Shown here piece after piece: positions 13,735-24,262 of a DNA stretch of 64,000 nucleotides. The notes under the pieces were generated by a model. The model ran no database searches and was not told the origin of the DNA. It was given only the letters and a program-made list of their open reading frames with translations. The DNA is taken from assembly GCA_033439765.1 (NCBI GenBank), contig JAULSN010000003.1:3782001-3846000 (forward strand). The letters are read 5' to 3'. The first letter of the stretch is position 1; each line of letters starts with the position of its first letter. The DNA comes from Lasiosphaeria ovina. Taxonomy: Eukaryota > Ascomycota > Sordariomycetes > Sordariales > Lasiosphaeriaceae. A program made the position numbers and the translations under genes.

Positions 13735-16501
13735 ATGTTTCGTCAAAGGTAAGAAACAACCTTCGAGGTGATTCTAGACTGGAGGTCACGCAACAGCGAA
13801 AGGCGCGCACACGCTCTGCCAGTGCAATATGGACACTCGCTGCCCTTGACCCTTCGGTTAACTATCACTAACTCCAAATTCTTATAGGACGAGCTCGCAA
13901 AAGCCCGGGGATGATTTGTTGGCCAATTTCAGACAGCAGTTTCCTGAAGTGGCCACTGCAGCCACCTCGGCCTCCTCAGCAACATCCCCACCCCAGACCA
14001 TAACTGCAGGTCACACCGAGGTTTCTGTAACTTCTCAGGAAAGGTTCGTCATCTCGCCTTTGTTGCCCTGATGGATTCGTTGTATCCGGTCCCGACTGTG
14101 GATGTGACTGGAAAAGGAAAAGCGAAAACTCCCCCTCCACAAGATGGAGCAGGGTTTTGAGAACACGAGGTACCAGAAACCTCGGCGCTTGTAGCTACTC
14201 TCGATAATTTATACCGGGTCTTTGCGCAGCCGTTGGAAGAAACTGGCGATACTAACAGTAGGCTTATGCAGGGCCCAAAGTCTAACCCATGAAGCGTTTC
14301 GCGACCAGGACCCTACTCCTCGCGCATCGAACGAGCCATGGAGATTTACGCCGTCTCTGCTGGATCCGGGGTCATTCTCCTTCACCAGCTTCGCCAACCA
14401 GCCCCCCGGATACTATACGCCTACGCCAGGCGGGACAAACACACTGTATCATCCCCAGGCTGGCGACCTTCACACTCCGACCCTCAGTCTAGGCATGGGC
14501 CTGGGAACTCCACTGTCGATGCCGACTTCAGGAGGCGCGATGCATGCTGGAACAACGTCAATGGAGATCCCGGGGTTCCATCCTGGTGGTTACCATCCGC
14601 AGCATTTTCACAATTTTAACCCGTTTATTCAGGCCCCGCCGCCACAGCCGTCCTTCGCTCCTTCTTCGTTTGTTCACCAAGATACGGGATACGAAACTAT
14701 GGACCAGGAAGGGTCTCCAATGGACTCGGACCCTACAGACGACAGAATTGGATCAATTGATGACAGTTTCCACGGACAGTCCCCCCCAATGATGTCGTTT
14801 CAAGCGAGACAATTCGGTATGCCGATGTCAGTGCCTCTCCCGGCGTCGGCGGAAAAGTTTCGGTTCCATACAGCCTTGAATGCCCCGACGGCGATGATCA
14901 GGCATTCGGATGAGATACCGGTGACATACCTGAACAAGGGTCAAGCCTACTCACTATCGGTTGTCGATACAAGTCCTTCTCTGCCGATTGCCGCCGGCAC
15001 AAAATTCCGCACATTCGTGCGCGTCTCGTTCGAAGACGAACAGCAACGTCAGAGGCCTGGGGTATGCTGGAGTTTGTGGAAGGAAGGTCGTGGCACAAAT
15101 GAGGCCCACCAACGAGGAGGAAAGCTGCAAGCAGTCGAATATGTCGAGGCTGGCCAACCCGCGGAGGGCGACGACAAGAGAACACGCATTGAACTGGAAA
15201 CGTCGTCGTTTGATGGTTTCTCGGTCATATGGTCGCCAGGTGTCAATGGTGCGGTCGAGTGCAACATTGCCGTGCGCTTCAACTTTCTTTCGACCGACTT
15301 CAGTCACTCGAAGGGGGTTAAAGGAATACCTGTCCGACTCTGCGCAAAAACCCATCTTCTCTCCACCGACTCTTCTTACCTCTCCCCGCCGGATGAGCCT
15401 CCCGAGATTTGCTACTGCAAGGTCAAGCTGTTCCGAGACCACGGCGCTGAGCGCAAACTGTCAAACGACGTGGCACACATTCGGAAAACTATTGACAAAC
15501 TGAAGCAGCAGATCAGCCAGGCCGAAAGCGGAGTGAAGGATTTTGGGAAGAGAAAGAGAAGCGGGCTGTCGCAGATGAAGTCGTCGCAACCGCAGAGACC
15601 TGGCAAGGTCCAAAAACACAAGCGGACCTGGTCCATGTCGTCTGCCAGCTCTGCCGGAGGGGGCGCCAGACTGCCGCTCGAGGAGGACATTCATTTCAAG
15701 CTTCAAACTCTCCAGGACATGTTCACCAGCACGCGCCTCGTGAGCGTGCTATATCTGCGTGGCGACGACTTGGACGACCCTGACCTGCATCCAGTCGTGC
15801 TCCCCGGCGAGTCTCTTGAACTAGCTAAAGTCGAGTCGAGGGAGAGCAATATATGGCGAAGCGGACGAAGCTCAGTTGCTGGGTCATCGCTCGTCTCGCC
15901 ATCGCCCAGCTCGCTGTCGCTCCATTCGCAAGCCTCTGTTCCCGGGTCGAAAGCGAAATGGCAAGACCTCCAACGAGTGGGCTCCGGCGAAACATCGTCT
16001 TCTCGACAGGGGTCTGATCAGCCAACCAAGATCAGGCAGACCGATGAGGCTGGGAATTTAACGGGTTGGATCGAAGCGTTAGGCGTGGATTCGGCATATC
16101 GACCTCCCCCAGATGCGGCGCCCAAACCCATTGCCTGCTTTTACGTCGCACGTCGTGATACCCCTGACGCATCCCCTCGCGGAGTTCACCGGGCTATCTA
16201 CCTCATGCAGCGAAACCTTCGAGAGTTTACTACTCGGATCGCAGCTAAATGGAACTTTGACGCAAATAATGTTGTTCGGACAGTGCGAATCCTACCGCGT
16301 GGGATCGAGGTGGAAATGGACGACGACGTCATCCAAGCACTCCCCGAAGGTCAAGACATGGCGCTCCAGGTCGCTGAACTCAGCACAGCCTCACCCGCTA
16401 CGAAGCGGGAATGGGAAATGGCTATTGATGCTCCCGGCGAACCAGAGTCTCCTCCGCAAGCTACGGCACAAGGCGGATACGAATTAAGATTCACATTTTG
16501 A
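13735..16501 (+). CDS. Grainyhead-like / CP2 transcription factor
   Basis: Proposed exons 13735-13748, 13888-14043 and 14272-16501 give 799 residues. Grainyhead-like factors are nuclear DNA-binding regulators; in Neurospora the family member CSP-2 is needed for conidial separation, which suggests a cell-wall remodelling or conidiation role here (inference). The CP2 DNA-binding domain covers about residues 251-445, starting KFRFHTALNAP and including FSHSKGVKGIPVRLCAKTH. A helical segment with Lys/Gln (IDKLKQQISQAES) and basic KRKR follow it. The C-terminal 100 residues (RDTPDASPRGVHRAIYLMQR onward) resemble the ubiquitin-like dimerisation region of the family. The first coding exon is only 14 nt (MFRQ plus two bases). 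The second intron, 228 nt, is doubtful: it contains a protein-like frame, so the true exon structure between residues 57 and 58 may differ (see findings). Family assignment is firm; the N-terminal structure is not. Confidence 0.9.
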
Positions 16502-18313
16502 TGGGCATGAACACGAATTAGGAGGATGCAATTTCGAGGCGAAAGTCATCGGCAACAACGGCGGGCAATCTAGACGGGTGCTCTTTTTTTCCGGGTCGAT
16601 CTCTCGCCGGGTCGAGACGAAAAACTTGCGTAAAAGCACACGCGGTTGGATTTCTATGTACTTTGGAGTTGTGATGGTTTAGCTTCTCGAGATACCAAGT
16701 CCCCTTGACGGGCAGAGTTTTTTCTATTGTTTTTTAGAGGGATTTTTTTATGGCCGAAGTATCGTCGCGCTTGCTTGGTGTTACCTTTCCCTTCAAGGAT
16801 GGACTCGGAGATTTCCTTTCTATAATATGACTAGGTCGGCTACTTTCCTCAAATTCTAGGCTCGAGAGTCGGCCGGATCCCGGTGCTTTACTTCTTTGCT
16901 ACATATGTGGTAGTCTTTTGTCTTTTGGATTTTGATTGTTGGATTAGTCTTAGTACTTTTCACCTCTCTTGTGGCTTGGATGGAAGGGGATAAGGGGGTG
17001 TGAATAGCGGTAATGACAGCTCACGAGTGACGGGGCTTGACACGATGGGCGGGATGGCTAGTTTGTTTGGTGTCACAGTCATGTATGGAATGCCTAATAC
17101 AATCTACATACGCGGGCGCCAGCAAATAAAACGGCCACGGCCGACTGCCCAACGGGTGGCTGTCTCCCGAATGCTACCGTCTGCTATTAACTCGCTCCAG
17201 TACAAGGCGACATCGCGTCGTTGCTACTTCGATGAGGGCCAAAATCCGGGACGTGGGCCCCTGAAAACGCGGCTCTCATCAAACTTGTCAGCCTCACAAG
17301 CCAGAACTCAAGAGAGCGAGTGGCTGGCGGCCTAGGCCCAGGCCCAAACAGGCGTCCATTCTCCACAACCCTTGATCCATGCCCCATTGTTGTACGTACC
17401 AAGAAGCTTCATGTCGCGTCTCGCATGTTTTCCTTTCGACGGGGTTTTAGCCGCGCGCCCTCAGGCGTCCGTCCCCGTCGGGCATTCATCTTACGCTACC
17501 TTAGTTTGCATGAGTCCGCAATCACAATGGCTAGCCTCCCGTGCCGCCTGGCAGTCAGCCGGAGCTTTGTCCCCGCACCCATGCATTATTGAAATGAGGC
17601 CGGCCCCGGGCTCTCTCCGCGTCTTCCGCGTCTCGACGTGGGAGCTTCCAGTCGCTGTGTGGGGCTTGGTTGGCTCAGGATCACGCTCCTGTGTGCAGTG
17701 GTGAAAAAGGAGGTGGTAACCGGGGAGGGCAATAAAATAACATTCGATAGGAGTCTCGACTCTCGACGGCTACGCTTTATCGAGCTGCTTTGTAAGGTTC
17801 AGTCGATTGTGTCCCTTCTCTGTCAAGAACGGATACACGTCCTGTTAATTATCTTGCAGAAATCACCTCAATTTTTCTGTCTCTCTTGTCCTTGCCCCCT
17901 TCGCCCCCGAAAACCCGATAAGAAAGTACGTTTATACGATCAAGATCGAGGCATCCGTCAGCAAACACACGAATAGACTAGCCACGCTGTCAAAGGGCTG
18001 ACAATGGCTTGCAGCATTTCAAATCCGAATCCCCATGGCCGAAGGCGCCCTCTTGGCCTGATCGAGATGCCACCGGTCTGGCTGCGGCTGTGCTATGACT
18101 CTCAAAGGAAGTGGCATGCGTCCTGAAGATCTGGGCCGTCCTTTCTTCGGGCCTAGAACAGAGCATACACACCCAACAAACATCAACTGCCTCACCTGAA
18201 AGCAGAACGGTCAATCTACCTTTCTCGTTGCCCAACCCCCGAAAACGCTTTTAAAAAATGACCGCAGCGGGTGTACCCGTCAACGTTTGTCGCTCGACCT
18301 CTCGCCTCCCACC

Positions 18314-18342
18314 TCCCCCTTTCCCTTTCCCTTTCCCTTTCT
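18314..18342. repeat. CCCTTT hexanucleotide repeat
   Basis: About four tandem CCCTTT units in intergenic DNA. Confidence 0.8.
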
Positions 18343-20355
18343 CAGCTTCTCCTTCGGACAATTCTGATGAGAACTGGTCATTGTGGCAAGAGACCCACGT
18401 ACTCTCGTAGCTTGCGTTCCTGTATTCACGACGAGCTGTTTGTCCTATCTATTACCCTCGATTGCATCACCAGAGAAGAGTCTAGCCCGGGGAAAGGGCA
18501 ACGGACGTTCGCTCAAGTGAGAGATGGCGGTTTGTACGCACAGGGGGCGCACCCACACATAGCTCCACGAGCCAGCACGCAAACAAGCCAATTGCATGCC
18601 AAATCTCGTGGGTTTCCTCTTGCCGGACCCCTTTTCATTGCCGCGACTATCTCGTCTATCTTTTCCCTGTCTTCTCGCCTGCAGTCGACGGAAATGACTG
18701 GTAGCCAGTCATTAACAAGCAGATAAAGAACATGTCTGCTCATAATACGTTGCAAGCCTCTACCTCTAGCAGATGAATGGCCACTATGTCACGGAAATGG
18801 AAAATCCCATGTCGTGGCTGGACGTGTGTGGCGAAACAAGACCATGATCAGCCTCAACCGGCCTGCTATGGACAGGTTCGGAAACTGATCAACCCCTGTG
18901 GTCTTCTATTATTCTCTTGTTCTTTTTTTACTGCTTATCTGTCCTGCATTGCATTGAATGCCACACATATAAATCCCCCAAATGCAAGTCAATGGTCCAT
19001 ATTAGGTCTTTTTTGTCATAATATCCTGCGACGCGAGTGGGTTTTGGTTTGATATCCACGTACAAGCCAGCCCAGGGCGCACATGACCAGTCGGAAATGT
19101 CGCGGTAGATATACCACGGGTGAGAACGTTACAATAACAGACAAAGGTTAATTTATCTTTCTTCGATGGGCTGCAGGAGCAGTATGCGCCGAGCATGTGC
19201 GCAGCGTGTCGTGCATGTCTCCTCATGCACAGACGAGCCAGGTGCCCACCTTACAGATATGTATGTACCAGAGTATGTACCAGTACCTTCTCCTGTCTCC
19301 GAGACCAAATCTCTTGGCTTGCACTCGCCACAGTTGGGGCAGGGAGAAGAGCCATTCTCCAGCCTCAGGGGGTGGGAAACGAGGTGGGGTGCACCGTTCG
19401 ACACAGGACCACAGCGCAGTTACCCGCCCCGGAGACGGAGAGCCATGCTTCCGCCTACCTACGGATACTTTACCAGTGAAAAAAGAAAGGGATTTACCCC
19501 CAACTCGCTTCCGTGGCCGTGGGTGCCGCTGAATACACGCCCCTCAACCTTCCGGATCCGGATATGCGGACGCCGATCACTGTGGCGGCGGGTAGCCTTT
19601 CTACTGCCGCCAGCTCGGCACGGTGAACACCCGGCCGGCTTTCTGCTTTCTGTCTCCCACCTTGGGCAAAACAGCAGTCTTTCGAGGCCACGCGTTCTTG
19701 AGAGACAATCTGTCCAATAGCACGTTGCCGGCGAGGACCAGATCCATCAGTTGTCTGTCTTTTTCAGCTGTGCAGGGCACGAGGCAGAAACTCATGCATA
19801 TGCATCTTTCTTTCGATGCAACAACAATAGAGACAAGGCTACCAATATCGACAGGCCCTTATGCCAAGCGTGTGGCACGCAGGAGGAACAAACTCTCGCC
19901 CATCCAGGGGCTGAGACTACTTACGACGGGGGAAAATAGGGTGAAGACGGGACAAACGTCTATGGCGCCATTCAAGCCCGCCCACACAGCGCCGAGATTA
20001 CCAGCAGAGAGATGAGCCCTGAGCCAGTAGATCACGTATCATCCAAAGAGGACAAGAACGCAACGCCAATTGAGCCATACCATTGGCCGTCCGGATCACT
20101 CCGAACTGCACTCTATCCTCGATCAACCGGCATACCTATTAACAGGTGTTCTTGGATCACTAGCCACAGTTGAACACGTACGCAAAGCCGCAACTGTGGC
20201 GAAGGCGAGATGAACAAAGATATATTCGCCACAGATGGAAGCCACTGTCGCCTCGTTTTGGTTGCTCATCTTGAGACTTTTCCTCTCGCCCAACCACAAC
20301 CCCTAGCCACAGGCCAGACAAGCGAACCGTGCGACGCGTATTACCCCGTGACAGC

Positions 20356-20378
20356 GGGGGGGGGGGGGGGGGGGGGGG
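20356..20378. repeat. 23-nt G homopolymer
   Basis: An uninterrupted run of 23 G in intergenic DNA. Tracts this long are replication-unstable and capable of G-quadruplex formation; the exact length in an assembly is often unreliable. Confidence 0.85.
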
Positions 20379-21698
20379 CAATCAAGGGGTAGAGAAATCG
20401 TGGCGGCTTGCCTGATAAGGCAGTTGTGGCAGGGCAAAACGTCGAATCCGGGGGATGAGGCACCTTTTCGCCACCTTAGTCGGGCGTTGGCCGTGGTCTG
20501 GATTGGAGGCTTAGACGTTGGAGACAAGCGCCCGTTCTATTATGGCGTGGGGGGGCGGGAAAAAGGAAAAAAGAAAGCCACACATGCCTGTGGCTCGAGG
20601 GCGAGGGCGAGGGAAAAAGAGGAGGACAAGACCCTATCTCCTCTGGCCCGGGGCTTTCGAGTTCACTAGCCACCTTATTGAGCCTGGAGGGAGGGCGTCG
20701 ACCGAGTGAAGGTGGCGAGTATTGTATTTTACCCCAAAGGGTTCGTTCCCAACAAGCCACCCGATTTGCATGGTATGTGCAGACACAAGGTACATAGCAG
20801 GCCAACAACCATCGGACCCAGCTGGGCCGCCTGCATGCTTCGTACCTCAGATTGGCGAAAGGAAGGGAGTCAGGGAGCTAACAAGTTCGCCCAAGCCACC
20901 TCCACCATCCACACGGAGCAAAGATCGGCGGAGGGGTCATTGCTGCTCCGCGCAAGGGAGAAAGTGCGGTTGGGTTGACGGGACCCCTCCTCGCTTCTTT
21001 TACTTCCCGTACACCAGGGTAAGGGGAAGAGATCGAGAGCTTCAATCTATATATAGAGACGAGACTCGACACTTTGGGGAAAAAAGGGGTCCAAGTGGCG
21101 AGATGAGTGAAGCTGCATATGTCACGAATGGCCCACCAGATTTTCATGCTTTTTGGTTCTACAGTAGGATCAACAGAGAGGGCTGTAAAGGCCGGGACTG
21201 AGATATTGCCACTGCTCGTCTGCGAGAAGCTGAGCAACTATTGCCGGTATCCCGTTGTTTACAAGTTGCCTCGATGCGCGAGTCGCATACAATCATACCG
21301 AGAATTTCGTTGCAAGGCTCACGTGGATCTCAGTAAACATCTTGTTGACAAAAAATCAAGCCTGTCCGGGGCCAATTGGTTCTTTAAAACTCTCAACCGA
21401 AACGTTTGCACTTGTCCCTCTGCTAGTCTCTGAAATACTGGTAAATTGGTAGTATTTGTAGTCTTCAAGGTTAAAGAACGGGTCAAATATTGACTCGTAA
21501 ACACGTATTCTGGCTCTAGGAAAAATAAACAACTAGACAACTTCGATTGATTTCTGCAGAGGGACTGGGACTGAAAAGCCCATTCTACCAGAGATGGAAT
21601 TGGAGGGGAAAAAGCCAGTGACGGGAACAAAAATACCACCGACGTCATACCCCCTGTGACGTCACCTCCAACCCCCACCAAAACACCAGCAAAAAGGG

Positions 21699-21716
21699 TT
21701 AACCCTAACCCTAACT
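21699..21716. repeat. Interstitial telomere-like motif
   Basis: TTAACCCTAACCCTAACT contains two full CCCTAA units plus partial flanks, matching the common fungal telomere repeat TTAGGG on the opposite strand. It lies in gene-poor DNA and is too short to be a functional telomere. Confidence 0.6.
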
Positions 21717-23056
21717 CTTGAAAGCGGGAGGTGCAAGAGATTTGTTTACATTTCGCATTTCACTCCTCCTCACTCTTCAACACGAATGCCATCCAGCGGC
21801 AATGTTATTTTTACCAAATATCCCTTTCCAGTCATGAGTCATCGGTGCTGTTGCCCGCTGTGTATCTAGTTTCAGACCAGTGGCTTGATAATAAACCATT
21901 TTACGTTATGGTACCAAGTTGGCAAAATACTTCTTTTTGAGAGGCTCCTACTGCCGTCAAACATGTCTCTCGAGTTCTCAATGAGGAGGCATCTAGAGAC
22001 CTTCCTTCTCACTGCTCACTTTAAGCATTGGAGAGATTTGATAAAAATATGAAAGCAAGTGTATTATTAGCTTGGACATATCTCCAACGGCCCAACGGAC
22101 AATCAACATCACAAGACTAGGTCTGCTTGGCCGTTGCCTTTGTCCCTCTTCGCAATCATGCCGGCTAGCTCGTGTCTAGTGCCGTGCACATCCCCAGCGG
22201 CAGCAACATTTCCATGGGAGCAGGCGAAGCCGCCGCCGTGGTTGAGGCATGGCCTCTCCTTCGAGGCTGCTACGCCATGTCTTACATCCGCGTCGAGGTC
22301 GTCAAAACTCGGAATGCATTGTGAGCCCCTTTTCTGGATCCGAGGCGGGCTTTGGTAAACCCTACAGAAAGGCCACTTCGGCTTGGATCTCTGCGCGATA
22401 CGCTTTAGCAGAGACGGCCCGCCATTGATTGCTATGTGCGGGTGCTTGCTTGGTGGGTGAGAGGATGCCAAGGCCTTGTGGATTTTTTTGTGTCTGCCTT
22501 GGCTGACCTCGCCGTTTGGAGTATAGTGAGGCTGAGATTTCTTACTCTGCTTCGGCAAATGCTTAAGAGTGTTTATTTTAGTTATGCGGCGATAGATCTA
22601 ACTGTGGAAGTCCCTCCTTGAACAGACGAAATAAAACATATCGAGGCTGAGGCTCGCCACTGAGCAGGGTGACTCGTGAACCTTTGAGTCTATGGGGCTT
22701 GTGGCCTTTGGCTTTCTAGGTTGTTGGTCGTAAACTTGGTCGCGTCTCCTTATCTAGTTGTGCTTTTAGTCTAGGTTACTGAGCGGGTCGTGTCTGTATA
22801 GAGCCTAGAATCATGTCACCCTGAATACAACAGCTGGACCGGATTAGTGCACAGCCGGGTTTGCGGGAGGGTGTGGCTGGTCACTGCCAGTTCATGATAC
22901 GTGGTACCACGACTGGGAAAGTAAACAAAGGGGGAAGCTCCCTGTTTTCTATTTTTTTTTTCCCCTTACCTTTGTGACGCTGTGGTTGCTCGAGGCCCCG
23001 GTATCTGGCTGGTGGTTGCAGCGTCAGGCAAAATAAATCGGGGTCCTTCTGCATAG

Positions 23057-23584
23057 CTACATCCTTTCCCCCCAAAAAAACATGATCATCGTTGAGACCA
23101 AGCACTGGAATGAATCAGAATGACCGTTAGCGGTCTCGCTGCCCCAGGGCATGCCGCTGTCGTTGAAGCTGTACATCGTCGTCAACTTTGGCTTGGCCCT
23201 CTTGCTCTTTTTGGGCTGGGTATCGTGTCTCGTGTGACTTGAACGTTCGGTATGGTGGGACCTAGACTGAGGGACGGGAGATGAATCTTCATATCTTTCC
23301 CCTCTGTCTTGCGGCCGAGTAGACTTCTTCTGCGCTGTTTGACTCTCGAGAGGATTATCCATTGCCAACTTCCAAGATTGTTCTTGCCCTTTTTAGCCTC
23401 GACTATGGCTCGCTTGACTTCCCATCTCTGTTTCTTGAGCGCCTTTGCCGCTTTTCTCAGACATAAATCTCCTTTCAATGATGCTAGCCTGGATATCCGG
23501 ATCTCGAGAGGATGTATATCTGTGACTGGACAGAAATTCGGATGTTGTGTTCAGTTGTGTGTAGGTAAGCTCGAGGAAAAGCAA
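23057..23584 (-). pseudogene. Possible hypothetical gene interrupted by one stop
   Basis: One minus-strand frame is open over about 176 codons except for a single TAA at 23393-23395. The downstream half is hydrophilic and protein-like (for example RSHHTERSSHTRHD and KKSKRAKPKLTTMYSFNDSG) and ends at a TAG at 23057. There is no clear ATG at the 5' end (the frame opens on TTG), so an upstream exon or decay is possible. No family was recognised. A plus-strand frame overlaps it (23405-23692), so at most one of the two is likely real. Confidence 0.3.
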
Positions 23585-23692
23585 TGCATTCGTAACGACA
23601 ACGACAAATATTACCCCTCCTCCTTACATCTACTTTTTGTTTACTTCTCTGGCAACTCGGGAAGACATGTTAAAGCCAATGTAGACCTATAA
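23405..23692 (+). CDS. Candidate small Cys-containing secreted protein
   Basis: A 95-residue frame starting at ATG 23405. The N-terminus MARLTSHLCFLSAFAAF could act as a signal peptide, followed by a segment with several cysteines (GCISVTG, FGCCVQLCVG). No family was recognised. A GTAAGC donor-like site at about 23563 could end the coding exon early. It lies antisense to another doubtful frame and about 340 bases from a copia remnant. The call is weak and rests only on the signal-like start and cysteine spacing. Confidence 0.2.
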   Translation: MARLTSHLCFLSAFAAFLRHKSPFNDASLDIRISRGCISVTGQKFGCCVQLCVGKLEEKQCIRNDNDKYYPSSLHLLFVYFSGNSGRHVKANVDL

Positions 23693-24027
23693 CTCGACTA
23701 TACCGGTATCTACTTCTCGGCAGCATCGCTCTCTCAGACAGCGGATGTATCCGTCGTGTTGTTTCCGACTCTTTCTGACCCAATGCATTTTATTGGGGGC
23801 GATTCTCGGTGGCATTTTTGTTCCTTTTAGAGATAAATGCGTCTGAAAACAAGATAGCTAGCTTTCATAACCACTTGGCAGGAACGGGTGTACAAAAGTC
23901 CCGATGATCTATCTGGGACATACATAGTAGACCAGGGCTAAGTACCTATGCAATTGTATCATGAAAGAAAGTCTAGAGACCCTTCATAAAAGTTTAGATT
24001 TCCAGACCAACTCTACCAAAATTATAA

Positions 24028-24262
24028 TTACTCCAAGCCCTCGACCGCATCATCCCGAGCCTTGGGAATAGTTTTTTTAGAGACTTCTAGTGGTAGTGGT
24101 TTGGCTAGTATATCTGCTAGATTGTCCTTGGAGTTGACTCTTGAGGTCTATACCAGCACTCACGACCCCTACATACAAGTCCAGTTGGACCGTGTCTTGA
24201 CCAACCCCAAGCGAGGCAATGTATTGCCTCAACCATTACTCAATCGACTGATGCCATGGGTC
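24028..24262 (-). mobile_element. Ty1/copia retrotransposon remnant (RNase H C-terminus)
   Basis: The minus strand encodes VNSKDNLADILAKPLPLEV and then a stop at 24028-24030. This matches the conserved end of copia polyproteins (the K/D-N/Q-LADI-L-T/A-KPL motif after RNase H). Immediately upstream, in another frame, LRQYIAS resembles the preceding RNase H segment, so there is at least one frameshift plus a stop. No intact LTR pair, integrase or reverse transcriptase could be recognised nearby. This is a short, dead fragment. Confidence 0.75.

Larger units (their letters stand above)
16502..23056. other. Gene-poor intergenic region
   Basis: The first 400 bases are the likely 3' UTR and terminator region of the CP2 factor (T-rich). 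The remainder has no supported gene. It holds a CCCTTT repeat at 18314-18342, a 23-bp G tract at 20356-20378 and a telomere-like motif at 21699-21716. A short coding-like stretch at 22189-22317 is described under findings. Confidence 0.5.

Noticed and set aside
19166..19720. 184-codon plus-strand frame
   Set aside because: No recognisable domain, low-complexity composition, several overlapping frames of similar length, no splice or promoter context.
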